A program made the position numbers and the translations under genes. From Bradyrhizobium sp. dw_78 (GTDB lineage: Bacteria > Pseudomonadota > Alphaproteobacteria > Rhizobiales > Xanthobacteraceae): a DNA stretch of 64,000 bases. Positions within the stretch are counted from its first letter, which is position 1; every line of letters begins with the position of its first letter. Positions 49,687 through 57,790 of this stretch are shown here, piece by piece. Location: the NCBI RefSeq assembly GCF_018449525.1, contig NZ_JAAVUS010000006.1, positions 62,001 to 126,000 on the forward strand. The letters are read 5' to 3'. The notes beneath the pieces were generated by a model. It had not been told where the DNA came from. It ran no database searches and saw nothing but the letters and a program-made list of their open reading frames with translations.

Positions 49687-50952
49687 CTATTTTGCCCGCA
49701 ACTTCTCTAGAAAAGGTGACAGGAACGAACCGCGCGGCTTCTTGGTTTCACCGCGGCCGGTCAGTCGCTGTGCGATTTGCAGGAACATTTCGGTGGTGCG
49801 ATGGTTGGCGGAGATTTCCGCGATCATCTGGCCGTTGTTGGCCGCCGAGCCGAATATTTGCGGCTCGAACGGAATGGAGACGATCGGCGGGCTCTCGATG
49901 GCCTTGGCGAATTCGCTGGCGTTGATTTCCGGCCGCTTCGGCACGCCGATCTGGTTGAGGCAGTACATCGGGATCCGGTCGTTGGGACGCGACGCCTTCA
50001 ACAGATCGAAAATGTTCTTGGTGTTGCGGAGGCTGGCGAGGTCGGGAGACGCGACGATCAGGATATCGTCCGCGTTCACCAGCGCGCGCTTGGCCCATCC
50101 CGACCATTGATGGGGAACGTCAAGTACGATGCAGGGCATGCTCGATCGCAGCGTATCGAACACCGCATCGAAGGCTTCGGCACCGAAGTCGTAGACCCGG
50201 TCGAGCGTCGCCGGCGCGGCCAGCAGGCTGAGATGGTCGGTGCATTTCGACAGCAGGCGGTCGATAAAAGCCGTGTCGATGCGATCCGGCGAAAATACCG
50301 CATCGGCGATCCCCTGCGGAGGATCCTGGTTATAGTCGAGGCCGGCGGTGCCGAATGCGAGGTCGAGATCGGCGACAACGGCGTCAAGCGCGAGATCTCG
50401 CGCGATCGCCCAGGCCACGTTATGAGCGATGGTGGACGCGCCGACGCCGCCCTTGGCGCCGACGACAGCGATGATGCGGCCGACCGCCTTTGCCTCGGGC
50501 GCGGAGAACAGGCCGCAAACCGAACGCACCACGTCGAGGGCGTTGGTCGGCGCAATCACGTAATCGCTGACGCCGCGACGTACAAGTTCGCGATAGAGCG
50601 CGACATCATTGATACGGCCGATCACGATGACGCGGGTGCCGGAATCGCACACGCTGGCGAGCTGGTCGAGACCGGCCAGGATGTCGCCGCGACCGTCGGT
50701 TTCCACGATGATGACGTTCGGCGTCGGCGCGGTGCGATAGGCTTCGACGGCAGCCGCCATGCCGCCCATTTGAATCTTCAGATGGGCCTTGCCGAGGCGG
50801 CGATCCTCGCCGGCCGATTGCACGGCCGCAGCGGTTTCCACGGTCTCGCAAAAGGCCTGCACGGAGACCCGCGGCGAGGGGGCGATGTGATCGTCCGCGG
50901 GCAGCAAGGCGTCCGGCCGTTCTTCTGAATCTTGACGGGCGTAGCTGATCAT
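49687..50952 (-). CDS. cpaE: Tad pilus localisation protein CpaE/TadZ (ParA-like)
   Basis: A 421-residue protein with an N-terminal response-regulator-like domain (about 60-155; NVIIVETDGRGDILAGLDQL) and a C-terminal ParA/MinD-type ATPase. The P-loop is the deviant form AVGAKGGVGASTIAHNVAW near residue 164, and AVVADLDLAFGTAGLDYNQD follows near 192. Members place the pilus machine at the cell pole. Its start overlaps the cpaD stop by 4 bp. Confidence 0.92.
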   Translation of the reverse strand: MISYARQDSEERPDALLPADDHIAPSPRVSVQAFCETVETAAAVQSAGEDRRLGKAHLKIQMGGMAAAVEAYRTAPTPNVIIVETDGRGDILAGLDQLASVCDSGTRVIVIGRINDVALYRELVRRGVSDYVIAPTNALDVVRSVCGLFSAPEAKAVGRIIAVVGAKGGVGASTIAHNVAWAIARDLALDAVVADLDLAFGTAGLDYNQDPPQGIADAVFSPDRIDTAFIDRLLSKCTDHLSLLAAPATLDRVYDFGAEAFDAVFDTLRSSMPCIVLDVPHQWSGWAKRALVNADDILIVASPDLASLRNTKNIFDLLKASRPNDRIPMYCLNQIGVPKRPEINASEFAKAIESPPIVSIPFEPQIFGSAANNGQMIAEISANHRTTEMFLQIAQRLTGRGETKKPRGSFLSPFLEKLRAK

Positions 50953-51689
50953 TTGCCTGTGTCGCTGAGTTTGGCCTTTTCGGCTTCCGGATAGATGGTG
51001 GCTGACGAGGTGCCTTTGCGATACTTCTCGAATCCTTCCGTGCGCCGCTCCGTGTAGGCGGGCGTTTCAGACCGCGGTTGCACGAGGTCCGACGGATTGT
51101 CGATCATCGCCGCCATGTCGCGCTGATAGGCGCAGCCGAAATTGTAGTATTCCTGGTTCTGCATATAGGTCTTGTCCTTGATCGAGGGACCAAGGTCTTC
51201 GGGCCACAGGCCGCAGGGACCGGCGACCGCCGACATCCTCGGATAGGTGAGCCGGACCGTCGCCATCTGGCGCGGATTATCCGGGCGATAGCGATGCTCC
51301 GTGATGCCGCGCGGCGGAACGCCGGCGGCCGCCAGCAGCGACTGCACTTCCCGGAACGCATCCGCGGCTGCGGCGGCGTTGGGGGTATCGACAGGTATGT
51401 CGGCGACGATCGGTCCGGTGGCGTCATTACGCCAGCCTTGCGCCAGTCCCATCACCTCGGCCCGGTCGGACGCCGAAAGGCCGCCGCGTCCCCGACCGAT
51501 GAAGATCACCATCGACTGGTTCGATTCGTGAACCGCGATCGGATGGCGCTGACGGTAATCGTCCGGAATGCGCGCTGTCGCCTCTCCATCCGTGGTATGC
51601 GTGCAAGCTCCCAGCATGACGGCGATGCCGACAAGCGATCCCGCCATGCGGAAGGCGCGATTGCGATTGACGGGTATTTGGGTTGTCAT
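50949..51689 (-). CDS. cpaD: Tad pilus outer-membrane lipoprotein CpaD
   Basis: A 246-residue lipoprotein whose lipobox VMLGACTHT puts Cys near residue 29. The CpaD family core runs from YRQRHPIAVHESNQSMVIFI near 45 to the CGLWPEDLGPSIKDKTYMQN block near 163, and YNFGCAYQRDMAAMIDNPSD follows near 187. It is thought to work with the CpaC secretin. It is 21 bp downstream of cpaC and overlaps cpaE by 4 bp. Confidence 0.92.
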   Translation of the reverse strand: MTTQIPVNRNRAFRMAGSLVGIAVMLGACTHTTDGEATARIPDDYRQRHPIAVHESNQSMVIFIGRGRGGLSASDRAEVMGLAQGWRNDATGPIVADIPVDTPNAAAAADAFREVQSLLAAAGVPPRGITEHRYRPDNPRQMATVRLTYPRMSAVAGPCGLWPEDLGPSIKDKTYMQNQEYYNFGCAYQRDMAAMIDNPSDLVQPRSETPAYTERRTEGFEKYRKGTSSATIYPEAEKAKLSDTGK

Positions 51690-51710
51690 CGTCCTGGTCC
51701 TTGTCCCGTC

Positions 51711-53180
51711 TCAGTCCGTGATAAAGCCGTAAGTGCCGCGATAGCTCTGTGACGGCTCCGTGTGGCCTGGAACGCCGTAGATGCGATTGATGCTGCCCAG
51801 CAGATCGGCCTGGGGATCGGCCGCCGCCGCAAACCCGTCATCCGGACGCGACAGATCCTTTGGCGCGACGGCCCGAACGACATAGGGCGTCACCAGGACC
51901 ATCAGTTCGGTCTGGTTGTTGACGAAGTCGCGGCTGCGGAACAGCGCGCCGAGCACCGGCAGCGTCGACAGGCCCGGCAGTCCATTGATGGCCTGCTTCT
52001 GCTGCTGCTGAATCAAGCCGGCCATCGCCATCGCGCCGCCCGACGGAATCTCCAGCGTGGTTTCCGCACGGCGGGTCTTGATCGACGGCACCGAAATGCC
52101 GCTGATATTGATCGAATTGTCGTTCGATACTTCGGAGACTTCGGTCATCACCCGCAGGCTGATCCGGCCTTCGGTCAGCACGATCGGCGTGAAATTGAGC
52201 GAGACGCCGAATTTCTTGAACGAGATCGACGGCGCGCATTGCCCAACGGCTCCCGACGCCAGCGTTTGGCAGGTGACACCGGTAGGCACTGGAAATTCGC
52301 CGCCGGCGATGAAGGTCGCGGACTCGCCCGAGATCGCGGTCAGGTTCGGTTCGGCCAGGGTGCGAATTACACCCGCGCTTTCCATCGCCCGCAGCGTCGC
52401 CGAGACCGACGGCGTCGAGCCGAACGAGGTCGTAAGCGCGTTGGTCCCGACCAGCGGTCCGCCGTTCGCCGTGAATGGGTTGGTGTTGTTGAAGGTTACG
52501 ACCGAACTGCCGTAACTCAGGTTGGCGCTGAGGTCGATGCCCATCTGCTTGACGATCGAACGCGCGACCTCGGCGACGGTGACTTTCAGCATCACCTGAT
52601 CGCGGCCCCGGACGACGATCGAGTTGACGACCTTGTCGGCTCCCCCCGCCAGCCGCGTGGCCAGATCGCCAGCCTGCTGCGCTTCGATCGGGTTCGATAC
52701 CGAGCCGGTCAGCATCACGCCGTCGCCGAGCCCGTCGATCTGGATATCCGCGTTCGGCATCAACTGCTTGATCGCCGCGCGCAAGCCGTTGAGGTCGCGC
52801 TTGACGGCGATGTCATAGGCGGCGATCTGCTGGCCGGCGGAATCGAAAAACACGATGTTGGTCTGACCGACGGCGGCGCCGATGATGTAAGCCCGCTGTG
52901 ACGAGCGGACCACGGCATTGGCGATCTTGGGATCGGCGACCAGCACATCCTTGATGTCGCGCGGCAGATCGATCACCGTCGACTTGCCGATGCCGAGCGA
53001 CAGGGAATGCGCGTTCATCTGTCCGTCGGCGGCGACCGGCGCGGATGAACCTGCGAGGCCATAGTCGGCCGCGACGACCGGGGCAAAGATCGGGTTGAGC
53101 GCTAACCCCACGACGGCCGAGAACGACAGCGCGCGGACCAGAAAGGTCCGCATGATCGGCTGATTTCCCCTGCACGTCAT
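51711..53180 (-). CDS. cpaC: Tad pilus outer-membrane secretin CpaC/RcpA
   Basis: A 489-residue secretin forming the outer-membrane pore. A signal peptide ends near APVVAADYG. The N-terminal domain has LGIGKSTVIDLPRDIKDVLV near residue 44, a BON-like region follows near 115-165, and the C-terminal secretin domain (about 245-430) ends with GLSTLPVLGALFRSRDF, the secretin signature. ATG 53180 is chosen because AGAGGA lies eight bases upstream; GTG 53201 and ATG 53153 are alternatives. It is preceded by the shortened cpaB. Confidence 0.93.
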   Translation of the reverse strand: MTCRGNQPIMRTFLVRALSFSAVVGLALNPIFAPVVAADYGLAGSSAPVAADGQMNAHSLSLGIGKSTVIDLPRDIKDVLVADPKIANAVVRSSQRAYIIGAAVGQTNIVFFDSAGQQIAAYDIAVKRDLNGLRAAIKQLMPNADIQIDGLGDGVMLTGSVSNPIEAQQAGDLATRLAGGADKVVNSIVVRGRDQVMLKVTVAEVARSIVKQMGIDLSANLSYGSSVVTFNNTNPFTANGGPLVGTNALTTSFGSTPSVSATLRAMESAGVIRTLAEPNLTAISGESATFIAGGEFPVPTGVTCQTLASGAVGQCAPSISFKKFGVSLNFTPIVLTEGRISLRVMTEVSEVSNDNSINISGISVPSIKTRRAETTLEIPSGGAMAMAGLIQQQQKQAINGLPGLSTLPVLGALFRSRDFVNNQTELMVLVTPYVVRAVAPKDLSRPDDGFAAAADPQADLLGSINRIYGVPGHTEPSQSYRGTYGFITD

Positions 53181-53197
53181 TTCCGTCGTCCTCTTGC

Positions 53198-53551
53198 TCA
53201 CTTCTGTGTCGCCTGGGTCGGCACGTCGTAACGAACGACGTTGATGCTGCCGTTATGTCTGCAAGCCTGGTCGTCGGCACGGGTCTCGATGAGATCGATG
53301 TCGGTGCTGTTGCGCGGCGCCGGTGTGACGGCCTTGCCGGCCGCGATGTTCGCTGCTGCGCGCCCGCTCTGGCGCCATATGCCTTTGGGCTTGACTGTCT
53401 GGCCGCTGCCGGACTTTGCAACGAGTCCGTCTATTGTCGGCAAGCGTGTGGTGGGCGGGGAGTTATCGTCGGACCCGCTGCCGCTCGCGAGATACGCAGC
53501 TGCGCCGTTGGCGCTGACAGCGCTGGTCAGGACGACAAGAGCGGTATTCAT
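53198..53551 (-). pseudogene. cpaB: Internally deleted cpaB (RcpC) remnant
   Basis: A 117-codon frame in the exact place of cpaB. Its start, MNTALVVLTSAVSANGAAAY followed by LASGS and LPTIDGLVAKSGSGQTVKP, matches the membrane anchor and first strand of CpaB, and its end, INVVRYDVPTQATQK, matches the CpaB C-terminus. The SAF-type middle, roughly 150 residues of a normal protein of about 260, is missing. The frame is open, with a fair ribosome site (GGAAAG), so a mini-protein may still be made. CpaB is normally a periplasmic pilus-assembly factor. The comparison rests on memory of family sequences. Confidence 0.65.
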
Positions 53552-53677
53552 ACGCTTCACTTTCCACATTACGCTGCGACGCTTCCGTCGCCGTGATGGG
53601 AGTTGACCAGTTATTCGTCAAAGCATGGTTAATGAGGCGTATCTAAATCGCCTTAACGCCAGGTTTATCCGACGGAA

Positions 53678-54202
53678 TCAATGGATGGCGAAATGAGCGA
53701 GGTTGATCGCCGTGATCCAATCCGTCTCGGGATAGACCATCAATGCGCCGGTCGCGAGCGCGATGCCGTAGGGAATGCCGCTGTCCTTGGCGTGCAGCCG
53801 AAGCAGCCACGCCTGACCGGCCAAGGCGTATGGCAGCGGCCATTGCCTGAACTGAAGCAGCAGCAGCGTCAGCGCGCCACCGAACAGCGAGGCATAGAGC
53901 AGATACTCCAGGAGATGGCCGAAGCCGAACCAGAGCGCGGCGGCGGCCGCAACCTTGGCATCCCCGCCGCCGATCCAGCCCAGGGCAAAACAGGCAAAGG
54001 CGACCACCAGCACGCTGGCGCCGGCTCCGATATGCGAGGCGATGTCAGAAGCTCCCATGCCGCTCAAGGGGGCAAGAACCAGGAAACCGGCCACAAGGAT
54101 CAGCGACACCCGGTTGGAAATCGTCATGGTGAAGAGATCGCTGGCGGCCGCGAACGCCATCAGGGCCGGAAACAGCAGGAGCCGCGCGATGTCGAGGGCC
54201 AT
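53678..54202 (-). CDS. cpaA: Prepilin peptidase CpaA/TadV (A24 family)
   Basis: A 174-residue inner-membrane aspartic protease that removes the leader of the Flp pilin and the TadE-like proteins. The two expected catalytic aspartates are in FAAASDLFTMTISN near residue 22 and in GWIGGGDAKVAAA near 80. Several hydrophobic segments cover most of the chain. The length is normal for TadV enzymes. It lies between the small gene at 54292 and the cpaB remnant, in the leftward tad operon. Confidence 0.92.
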   Translation of the reverse strand: MALDIARLLLFPALMAFAAASDLFTMTISNRVSLILVAGFLVLAPLSGMGASDIASHIGAGASVLVVAFACFALGWIGGGDAKVAAAAALWFGFGHLLEYLLYASLFGGALTLLLLQFRQWPLPYALAGQAWLLRLHAKDSGIPYGIALATGALMVYPETDWITAINLAHFAIH

Positions 54203-54291
54203 AGGACTACAGCTTGTGCTGTTGAAGCGGGATCGGAATAACAGCCGCTTCTAGCTTCCAGATATGAACAATCGGGAAACAGGACCTAGAA

Positions 54292-54435
54292 TCACCAGAC
54301 GCTTACGATGCGCAGGGCGAGGACAAGAACCGCAAGCGCCAGTGCCACGCATACCAGTTTTTCGGGCGTTTCGACGCGGTGGTGCGCCCATCGCGCCTTT
54401 CTTGCCGCAGCCAGGGCGGCGTTCGATTTATGCAT
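54292..54435 (-). CDS. Possible small single-helix membrane protein in the tad locus
   Basis: A 47-residue frame: a basic N-terminus (ALAAARKARWAHHR) followed by one strong hydrophobic helix (KLVCVALALAVLVLALRIVS). It lies between the pilin terminator and cpaA on the operon strand. The charge pattern predicts an inner-membrane protein with a cytoplasmic N-terminus. The ribosome site is weak (GGCGGCAG). I know no family for it. It could be an assembly accessory of the pilus or a chance frame. Confidence 0.4.
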   Translation of the reverse strand: MHKSNAALAAARKARWAHHRVETPEKLVCVALALAVLVLALRIVSVW

Positions 54436-54460
54436 ATTCGCGCTGCCGCCTTGTCCGGTG

Positions 54461-54494
54461 AAAAGAAAAAAGGCCCCGGCTTGTGGCCGGGGCC
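54461..54494 (-). terminator. Intrinsic terminator after the flp pilin gene
   Basis: On the minus strand, GGCCCCGGC-CACAA-GCCGGGGCC is followed by a run of six T. It lies 22 bases past the pilin stop and should make the abundant pilin transcript largely separate from the downstream assembly genes. Confidence 0.9.
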
Positions 54495-54516
54495 TTGATG
54501 TCGGCCGTTACGGCTA

Positions 54517-54702
54517 CTAACCGCCGGCGGCGGGGGCGGCGGCGATGCCGCTGTTGATCGAAGTGAACGTACCCTTCAGGGTGGAGCCGAGGCCGTTGAC
54601 GACGGCGATGATCGCGAGAGCAATACCTGCTGCAATCAGGCCATATTCGATAGCGGTGGCGCCGGACTCGTCCTTCACGAAACGGGTAATCAGATTCTTC
54701 AT
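54517..54702 (-). CDS. flp: Flp/Tad major pilin
   Basis: A 61-residue pilin precursor. A short basic leader (MKNLITRFVKDESG) ends in Gly before the processing site, then comes the ATAIEYGLIAAGIALAIIAV helix that is standard for Flp pilins. The leader would be cut by CpaA after SG. The ATG at 54702 has GGAG eight bases upstream; an in-frame ATG at 54714 is less likely. The gene has its own terminator and a CtrA-like site 155 bases upstream. Confidence 0.95.
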   Translation of the reverse strand: MKNLITRFVKDESGATAIEYGLIAAGIALAIIAVVNGLGSTLKGTFTSINSGIAAAPAAGG

Positions 54703-55307
54703 TACTAACTCCATGTACGCGTGGCTGGTCGACTAACGTTTGGTCTTGCCGGCGTTCTCAGCACCGTGAGACCGTGGGCCACCCTAGGGTCGTAGAATTG
54801 CAGCGTAGTTAATTCGATCGCATAAACGCAGCTCAGGCGAGCTGTTCTTGAGCAGAGTAAATTTGGAATTAAGGGGTCCAACCAAAGACAATCGGGCTTT
54901 CGATCATGTCCTCATGATAAAGGGTGTCGACGCATTCGACCCGCCTTCTCGATCGCTTCTTAGATAACAGCAGGTAATCTGCGGGTATCTGCTGTCGGAC
55001 GAAACGTTCATGCTGAGTTTACTCTGGTATCTTGTCGAGATGCCGGATCAGGCAATGGCCGAAGCGTGTGCGTCGCGATCAAGCCCGGCGCAGCGCCGTC
55101 TTCGACATTCATGTTCATGACGCCGGCCGGTGGACCTGCTCCCGAGAATATCTGTGGCGGCCGCATCCTGCCGATCGACGTGTCCAACCACGAGCAATTT
55201 GCCCGTTTCATTTTGCGGTTCATTCACAAATTGAAGTCAGTTTGGTCCGGTCAGACGCCGGCTTCGCTATGTATGTGTGAGCAGGTTCAACGCTCCGGAG
55301 TTAGAGT
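54703..55307. other. Divergent control region between flp and the CpaC-N-like gene
   Basis: A 605-bp gap in which open frames are short and match no family. It is less GC-rich next to flp (about 54780-54960) and holds a CtrA-like site. It probably carries the flp promoter and that of the rightward gene at 55308. Confidence 0.5.
54857..54872 (-). promoter_or_regulatory. CtrA-like site upstream of flp
   Basis: On the minus strand TTAA-N7-TTTAC matches the CtrA consensus TTAA-N7-TTAAC with one mismatch. It lies in the AT-rich stretch about 155 bases before the pilin start. Confidence 0.35.
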
Positions 55308-55805
55308 ATGTCGTTCAAGTGCCTGCCTGCGCGGATACGCGCATTTTCCGGATTGCGCGCGCTGGCGGCGGCCGTTCTGTTGCTGCCGGCAGTCGCACTG
55401 GCCGAACCGTCTCCCGATGCCATCGCGGTCAATGTCGATCAGGCGAAGCTCGTCAAGCTTCCCGCGCGCGTTGCGACCATCGTGGTCGGAAACCCGCTGA
55501 TTGCGGACGTCACGCTGCAGAACGGCGGCGTTGTTGTGGTGACCGGCAAGGGCTACGGCGCGACCAATTTCATCGCCATGGACCGCAGCGGCGAGGTGCT
55601 GGTGGACCGCCTGATCCAGGTTGAAGGTCCCTCCGACCAGTTGATCACCGTCTATCGCGGGGCCGAACGCGAATCCTATAGCTGCATGCCGATCTGCCAG
55701 CGACGAGTCACGCTTGGCGATGGCGACGGCTATTTCAAAGCGGCGCTCGATCAGGCCGGCACCTTGTCCGGCCAAGCCGGCGGGGCGAGCAAGTCGAACA
55801 ATTAA
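55308..55805 (+). CDS. Pilus assembly protein with a CpaC-like N-terminal domain
   Basis: A 165-residue secreted protein. The signal peptide ends ALA near residue 31. DAIAVNVDQAKLVKLPARVA near 37 and GNPLIADVTLQNGGVVVVTG near 62 correspond to the N-terminal domain found in front of secretins such as CpaC, but no secretin barrel follows. Two cysteines, CMPIC, lie near residue 123 and may form a disulfide. It is divergent from flp and upstream of the TadE-like pair, so a role in the Tad machine is likely; the exact one is unknown. Confidence 0.8.
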   Translation: MSFKCLPARIRAFSGLRALAAAVLLLPAVALAEPSPDAIAVNVDQAKLVKLPARVATIVVGNPLIADVTLQNGGVVVVTGKGYGATNFIAMDRSGEVLVDRLIQVEGPSDQLITVYRGAERESYSCMPICQRRVTLGDGDGYFKAALDQAGTLSGQAGGASKSNN

Positions 55806-55879
55806 GCCTGCACCGCCCAAGGCCTCGCAGCGAGCATGCGGCACGGCGCGCGAATTTCATGCTTTCGCAAAAGCCATTC

Positions 55880-55971
55880 TATGACGTTTTGAGCGAAGGG
55901 GGGCCGGTTCGCGTGAAGAAAACCCGTCATGACGGGAATCCGGAACTTCGGTTTTGATTCCATCAGAACCG
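55880..55971 (+). repeat. Family C interspersed repeat
   Basis: Contains atgacgttttgagcgaagg, then CCGGTTCGCGTGAAGAAAAC onward (55904-55936) and the closing hairpin cggttttgattccatcagaaccg. An inverted relative lies at 57317-57383, so the pair encloses the two TadE-like genes. Confidence 0.65.
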
Positions 55972-55991
55972 ATTAAGGCTGGGAATGACGG

Positions 55992-56006
55992 TTAGCGCGA
56001 GGTTAA
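55992..56006 (+). promoter_or_regulatory. CtrA-like site upstream of the TadE-like pair
   Basis: TTAG-N7-TTAA, seven of eight positions of the CtrA consensus, 101 bases before the first TadE-like gene. Confidence 0.3.
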
Positions 56007-56106
56007 TCGCCCGGCCGGGGCTGCTTCAATTCGACGAAACAATTCAACAATCACTTTGAGGTAATTGTCCCACTCAGATCATTGCCGCCGCCGCAAGGAT
56101 TTCTCG

Positions 56107-56691
56107 ATGTTGTCGTCTATTGCTTCAACCGTCTCCGTCAGAAATGTCTTGCGGCGCTTTCGCCGTAACCCGCAGGGGTCGGCTGCCGTTGAATTCGCGC
56201 TGGTGGCGCCGCTATTTTTCGCGCTGCTGTTTGCCATCATCGAAACGGCGACCGTGTTTTTCGCGAGCCAAGTGCTGGAAACCATCACCCAGGATTCCGC
56301 ACGCGTCATCCAGACCGGTCAGGCGATGATGCCGGGAGGCATCTCGCCGACGCAGACCGCGGCCCTCACGCAGGCGCAATTCAAGACCTACGTCTGTAAT
56401 CAGATTCCGGCCTTGTTCAGTTGCGCCAAGCTTTATGTCGATGTTGAGAGCTCTCCATCGTCCTGGCCCGTGACCATCTCCAGCCAGATCGACGGCTCCG
56501 GTAATTTCATCGACAACATGCAGTACAACACCGGCGGTCCCTGCGACCTCGTTTTCGTAAGGCTGTTCTATCAATGGCCGCTCTACGTCACCGGTCTTGG
56601 CTACAACATTTCGACCCTTTCCGGAAACAAGCGGCTGCTTTCCGCGAGTGCCGCGTTCAGGAACGAACCTTACAATGGGGCGTGCTCATGA
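56107..56691 (+). CDS. TadE-like minor pilin, first
   Basis: A 194-residue pseudopilin. After a basic leader, RRNPQGSAAVEFALVAPLFF near residue 19 gives the processing site and the hydrophobic helix (VEFALVAPLFFALLFAIIET). The C-terminal part is exported and holds cysteines near 96, 103 and 193. TadE-like proteins are minor pilins cut by the same prepilin peptidase as Flp. The stop overlaps the start of the next TadE-like gene (ATGA). Confidence 0.88.
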   Translation: MLSSIASTVSVRNVLRRFRRNPQGSAAVEFALVAPLFFALLFAIIETATVFFASQVLETITQDSARVIQTGQAMMPGGISPTQTAALTQAQFKTYVCNQIPALFSCAKLYVDVESSPSSWPVTISSQIDGSGNFIDNMQYNTGGPCDLVFVRLFYQWPLYVTGLGYNISTLSGNKRLLSASAAFRNEPYNGACS

Positions 56692-57308
56692 GCCGGGCGA
56701 TGAAACCGGTATCGGAGATCCGGCGCCGGGCGCGGGCTTCCGTTCTCAGGCTGATCCGGGACCGTCGCGGGCTTGCTGCGGTTGAATTCGCCATGATCGT
56801 GCCGATCATGCTGGTGCTGTTTTTTGGGACGGTTGAGTTTTCTTCCGGCATCGCGATTGACCGCAAGGTCACGCTGCTGGCGCGAACGATGTCCGATTTG
56901 ACGTCGCAGTCGCCGACGCTTGGGGTCAGTGATGCCGACTTCACCTCTTTCTTTCAGGCAAGCCAGGCGATCATGACGCCGTACTCGACAACGCCGTTAA
57001 AGATTGTCATTTCCGAACTCTATGTCGATCCGACGACGCATAAGGCGCGGGTGGAATGGAGCAAGGGATATCAAGGCGGGGCGGTGCGTGCGACGAAATC
57101 GGCGTACGCGCTTCCGGCGGCCCTTGCGGTTGACGGCAGCTATTTGATTTTGAGCGAGGTCAGCTATCTCTATACGCCGACCGTGGGCTATGTGATGTCA
57201 AAAGCTGGCATTACGCTGAGCCACGTTGCCTATACGCGGCCTCGCCAGTACAATTGCGTCTATTATCCGGAAGCGACGTCAGGCAACCCGACCTGCCCGA
57301 CGTCCTGA
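56688..57308 (+). CDS. TadE-like minor pilin, second
   Basis: A 206-residue partner of the preceding protein. IRDRRGLAAVEFAMIVPIML near residue 25 is the leader end and start of the helix, followed by VLFFGTVEFSSGIAIDRKVT. The exported part ends with NCVYYPEATSGNPTCPTS, where two cysteines may pair. It is translationally coupled to the first TadE-like gene. A full-length TadG with a von Willebrand domain is not present in this window. Confidence 0.88.
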   Translation: MSRAMKPVSEIRRRARASVLRLIRDRRGLAAVEFAMIVPIMLVLFFGTVEFSSGIAIDRKVTLLARTMSDLTSQSPTLGVSDADFTSFFQASQAIMTPYSTTPLKIVISELYVDPTTHKARVEWSKGYQGGAVRATKSAYALPAALAVDGSYLILSEVSYLYTPTVGYVMSKAGITLSHVAYTRPRQYNCVYYPEATSGNPTCPTS

Positions 57309-57316
57309 AGTTGTAT

Positions 57317-57383
57317 CGGTTCTGATCGAGGCCGTGCCGGGGCTCCGGTCCTGGTCATGACGCGGTTTCTTCACACGAACCGG
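57317..57383 (-). repeat. Family C interspersed repeat, inverted copy
   Basis: The block 57351-57383, reverse-complemented, matches 55904-55936 at 28 of 33 positions, and cggttctgatcgagg at 57317 corresponds to the closing hairpin of that copy. It follows the second TadE-like gene. Confidence 0.6.
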
Positions 57384-57488
57384 AATCAATCTCGGATCAA
57401 GCCGGATACCGGGCGGGCTTACGCTCGGAAGCGCTGTGAAAACACTTCCCTGGGCCGCACCACCTAGCCGCCAGCCATAAGCAAAAGA

Positions 57489-57512
57489 CCGCGCAATCCG
57501 CGCGGCCTTTTT
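57489..57512 (+). terminator. Intrinsic terminator downstream of the TadE-like genes
   Basis: CCGCGC-AATCC-GCGCGG stem followed by CCTTTTT. It is the first clear terminator after the rightward tadE-like genes, 180 bases past their end. Confidence 0.75.
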
Positions 57513-57535
57513 AATTCGACGCGGATTGCATTTTG

Positions 57536-57563
57536 AAAATCCCAGCTTCCATGAAAGCCGGGA
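57536..57563 (-). terminator. Intrinsic terminator after cspA
   Basis: On the minus strand a nine-pair stem TCCCGGCTT / AAGCTGGGA (one G-T pair) with a TCATGG loop is followed by TTTTC, 15 bases after the cspA stop. Confidence 0.75.
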
Positions 57564-57577
57564 CCAAATGAATTCGC

Positions 57578-57790
57578 TCAGCCGGCGGCGCGCAGATTGT
57601 CGGCCGATGACTTGCCGGAGCGGCGATCTGCCACGATCTCGTACGAGATCTTCTGGCCCTCGCGTAGCGTTCCAAGCCCGGCGCGTTCGACCGCGCTGAT
57701 ATGCACGAACACATCGTTGCCGCCGTCGTCGGGCTGAATGAAGCCATAGCCCTTGGTCGCGTTAAACCACTTTACCGTTCCCATGCTCAC
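57578..57790 (-). CDS. cspA: Cold-shock domain protein CspA family
   Basis: A 70-residue single cold-shock domain. GTVKWFNATKGYGFIQPDDG contains RNP1 (KGYGFI) and NDVFVHISAVERAG contains RNP2 (VFVHI). It binds single-stranded RNA and DNA and opens RNA structure. GTG 57790 is chosen because AAGGGA lies seven bases upstream; ATG 57784 is the alternative. It lies 276 bp downstream of the IF-1-like gene on the same strand and ends in its own terminator, so it may be made from a separate promoter in that gap. Confidence 0.95.
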   Translation of the reverse strand: MSMGTVKWFNATKGYGFIQPDDGGNDVFVHISAVERAGLGTLREGQKISYEIVADRRSGKSSADNLRAAG

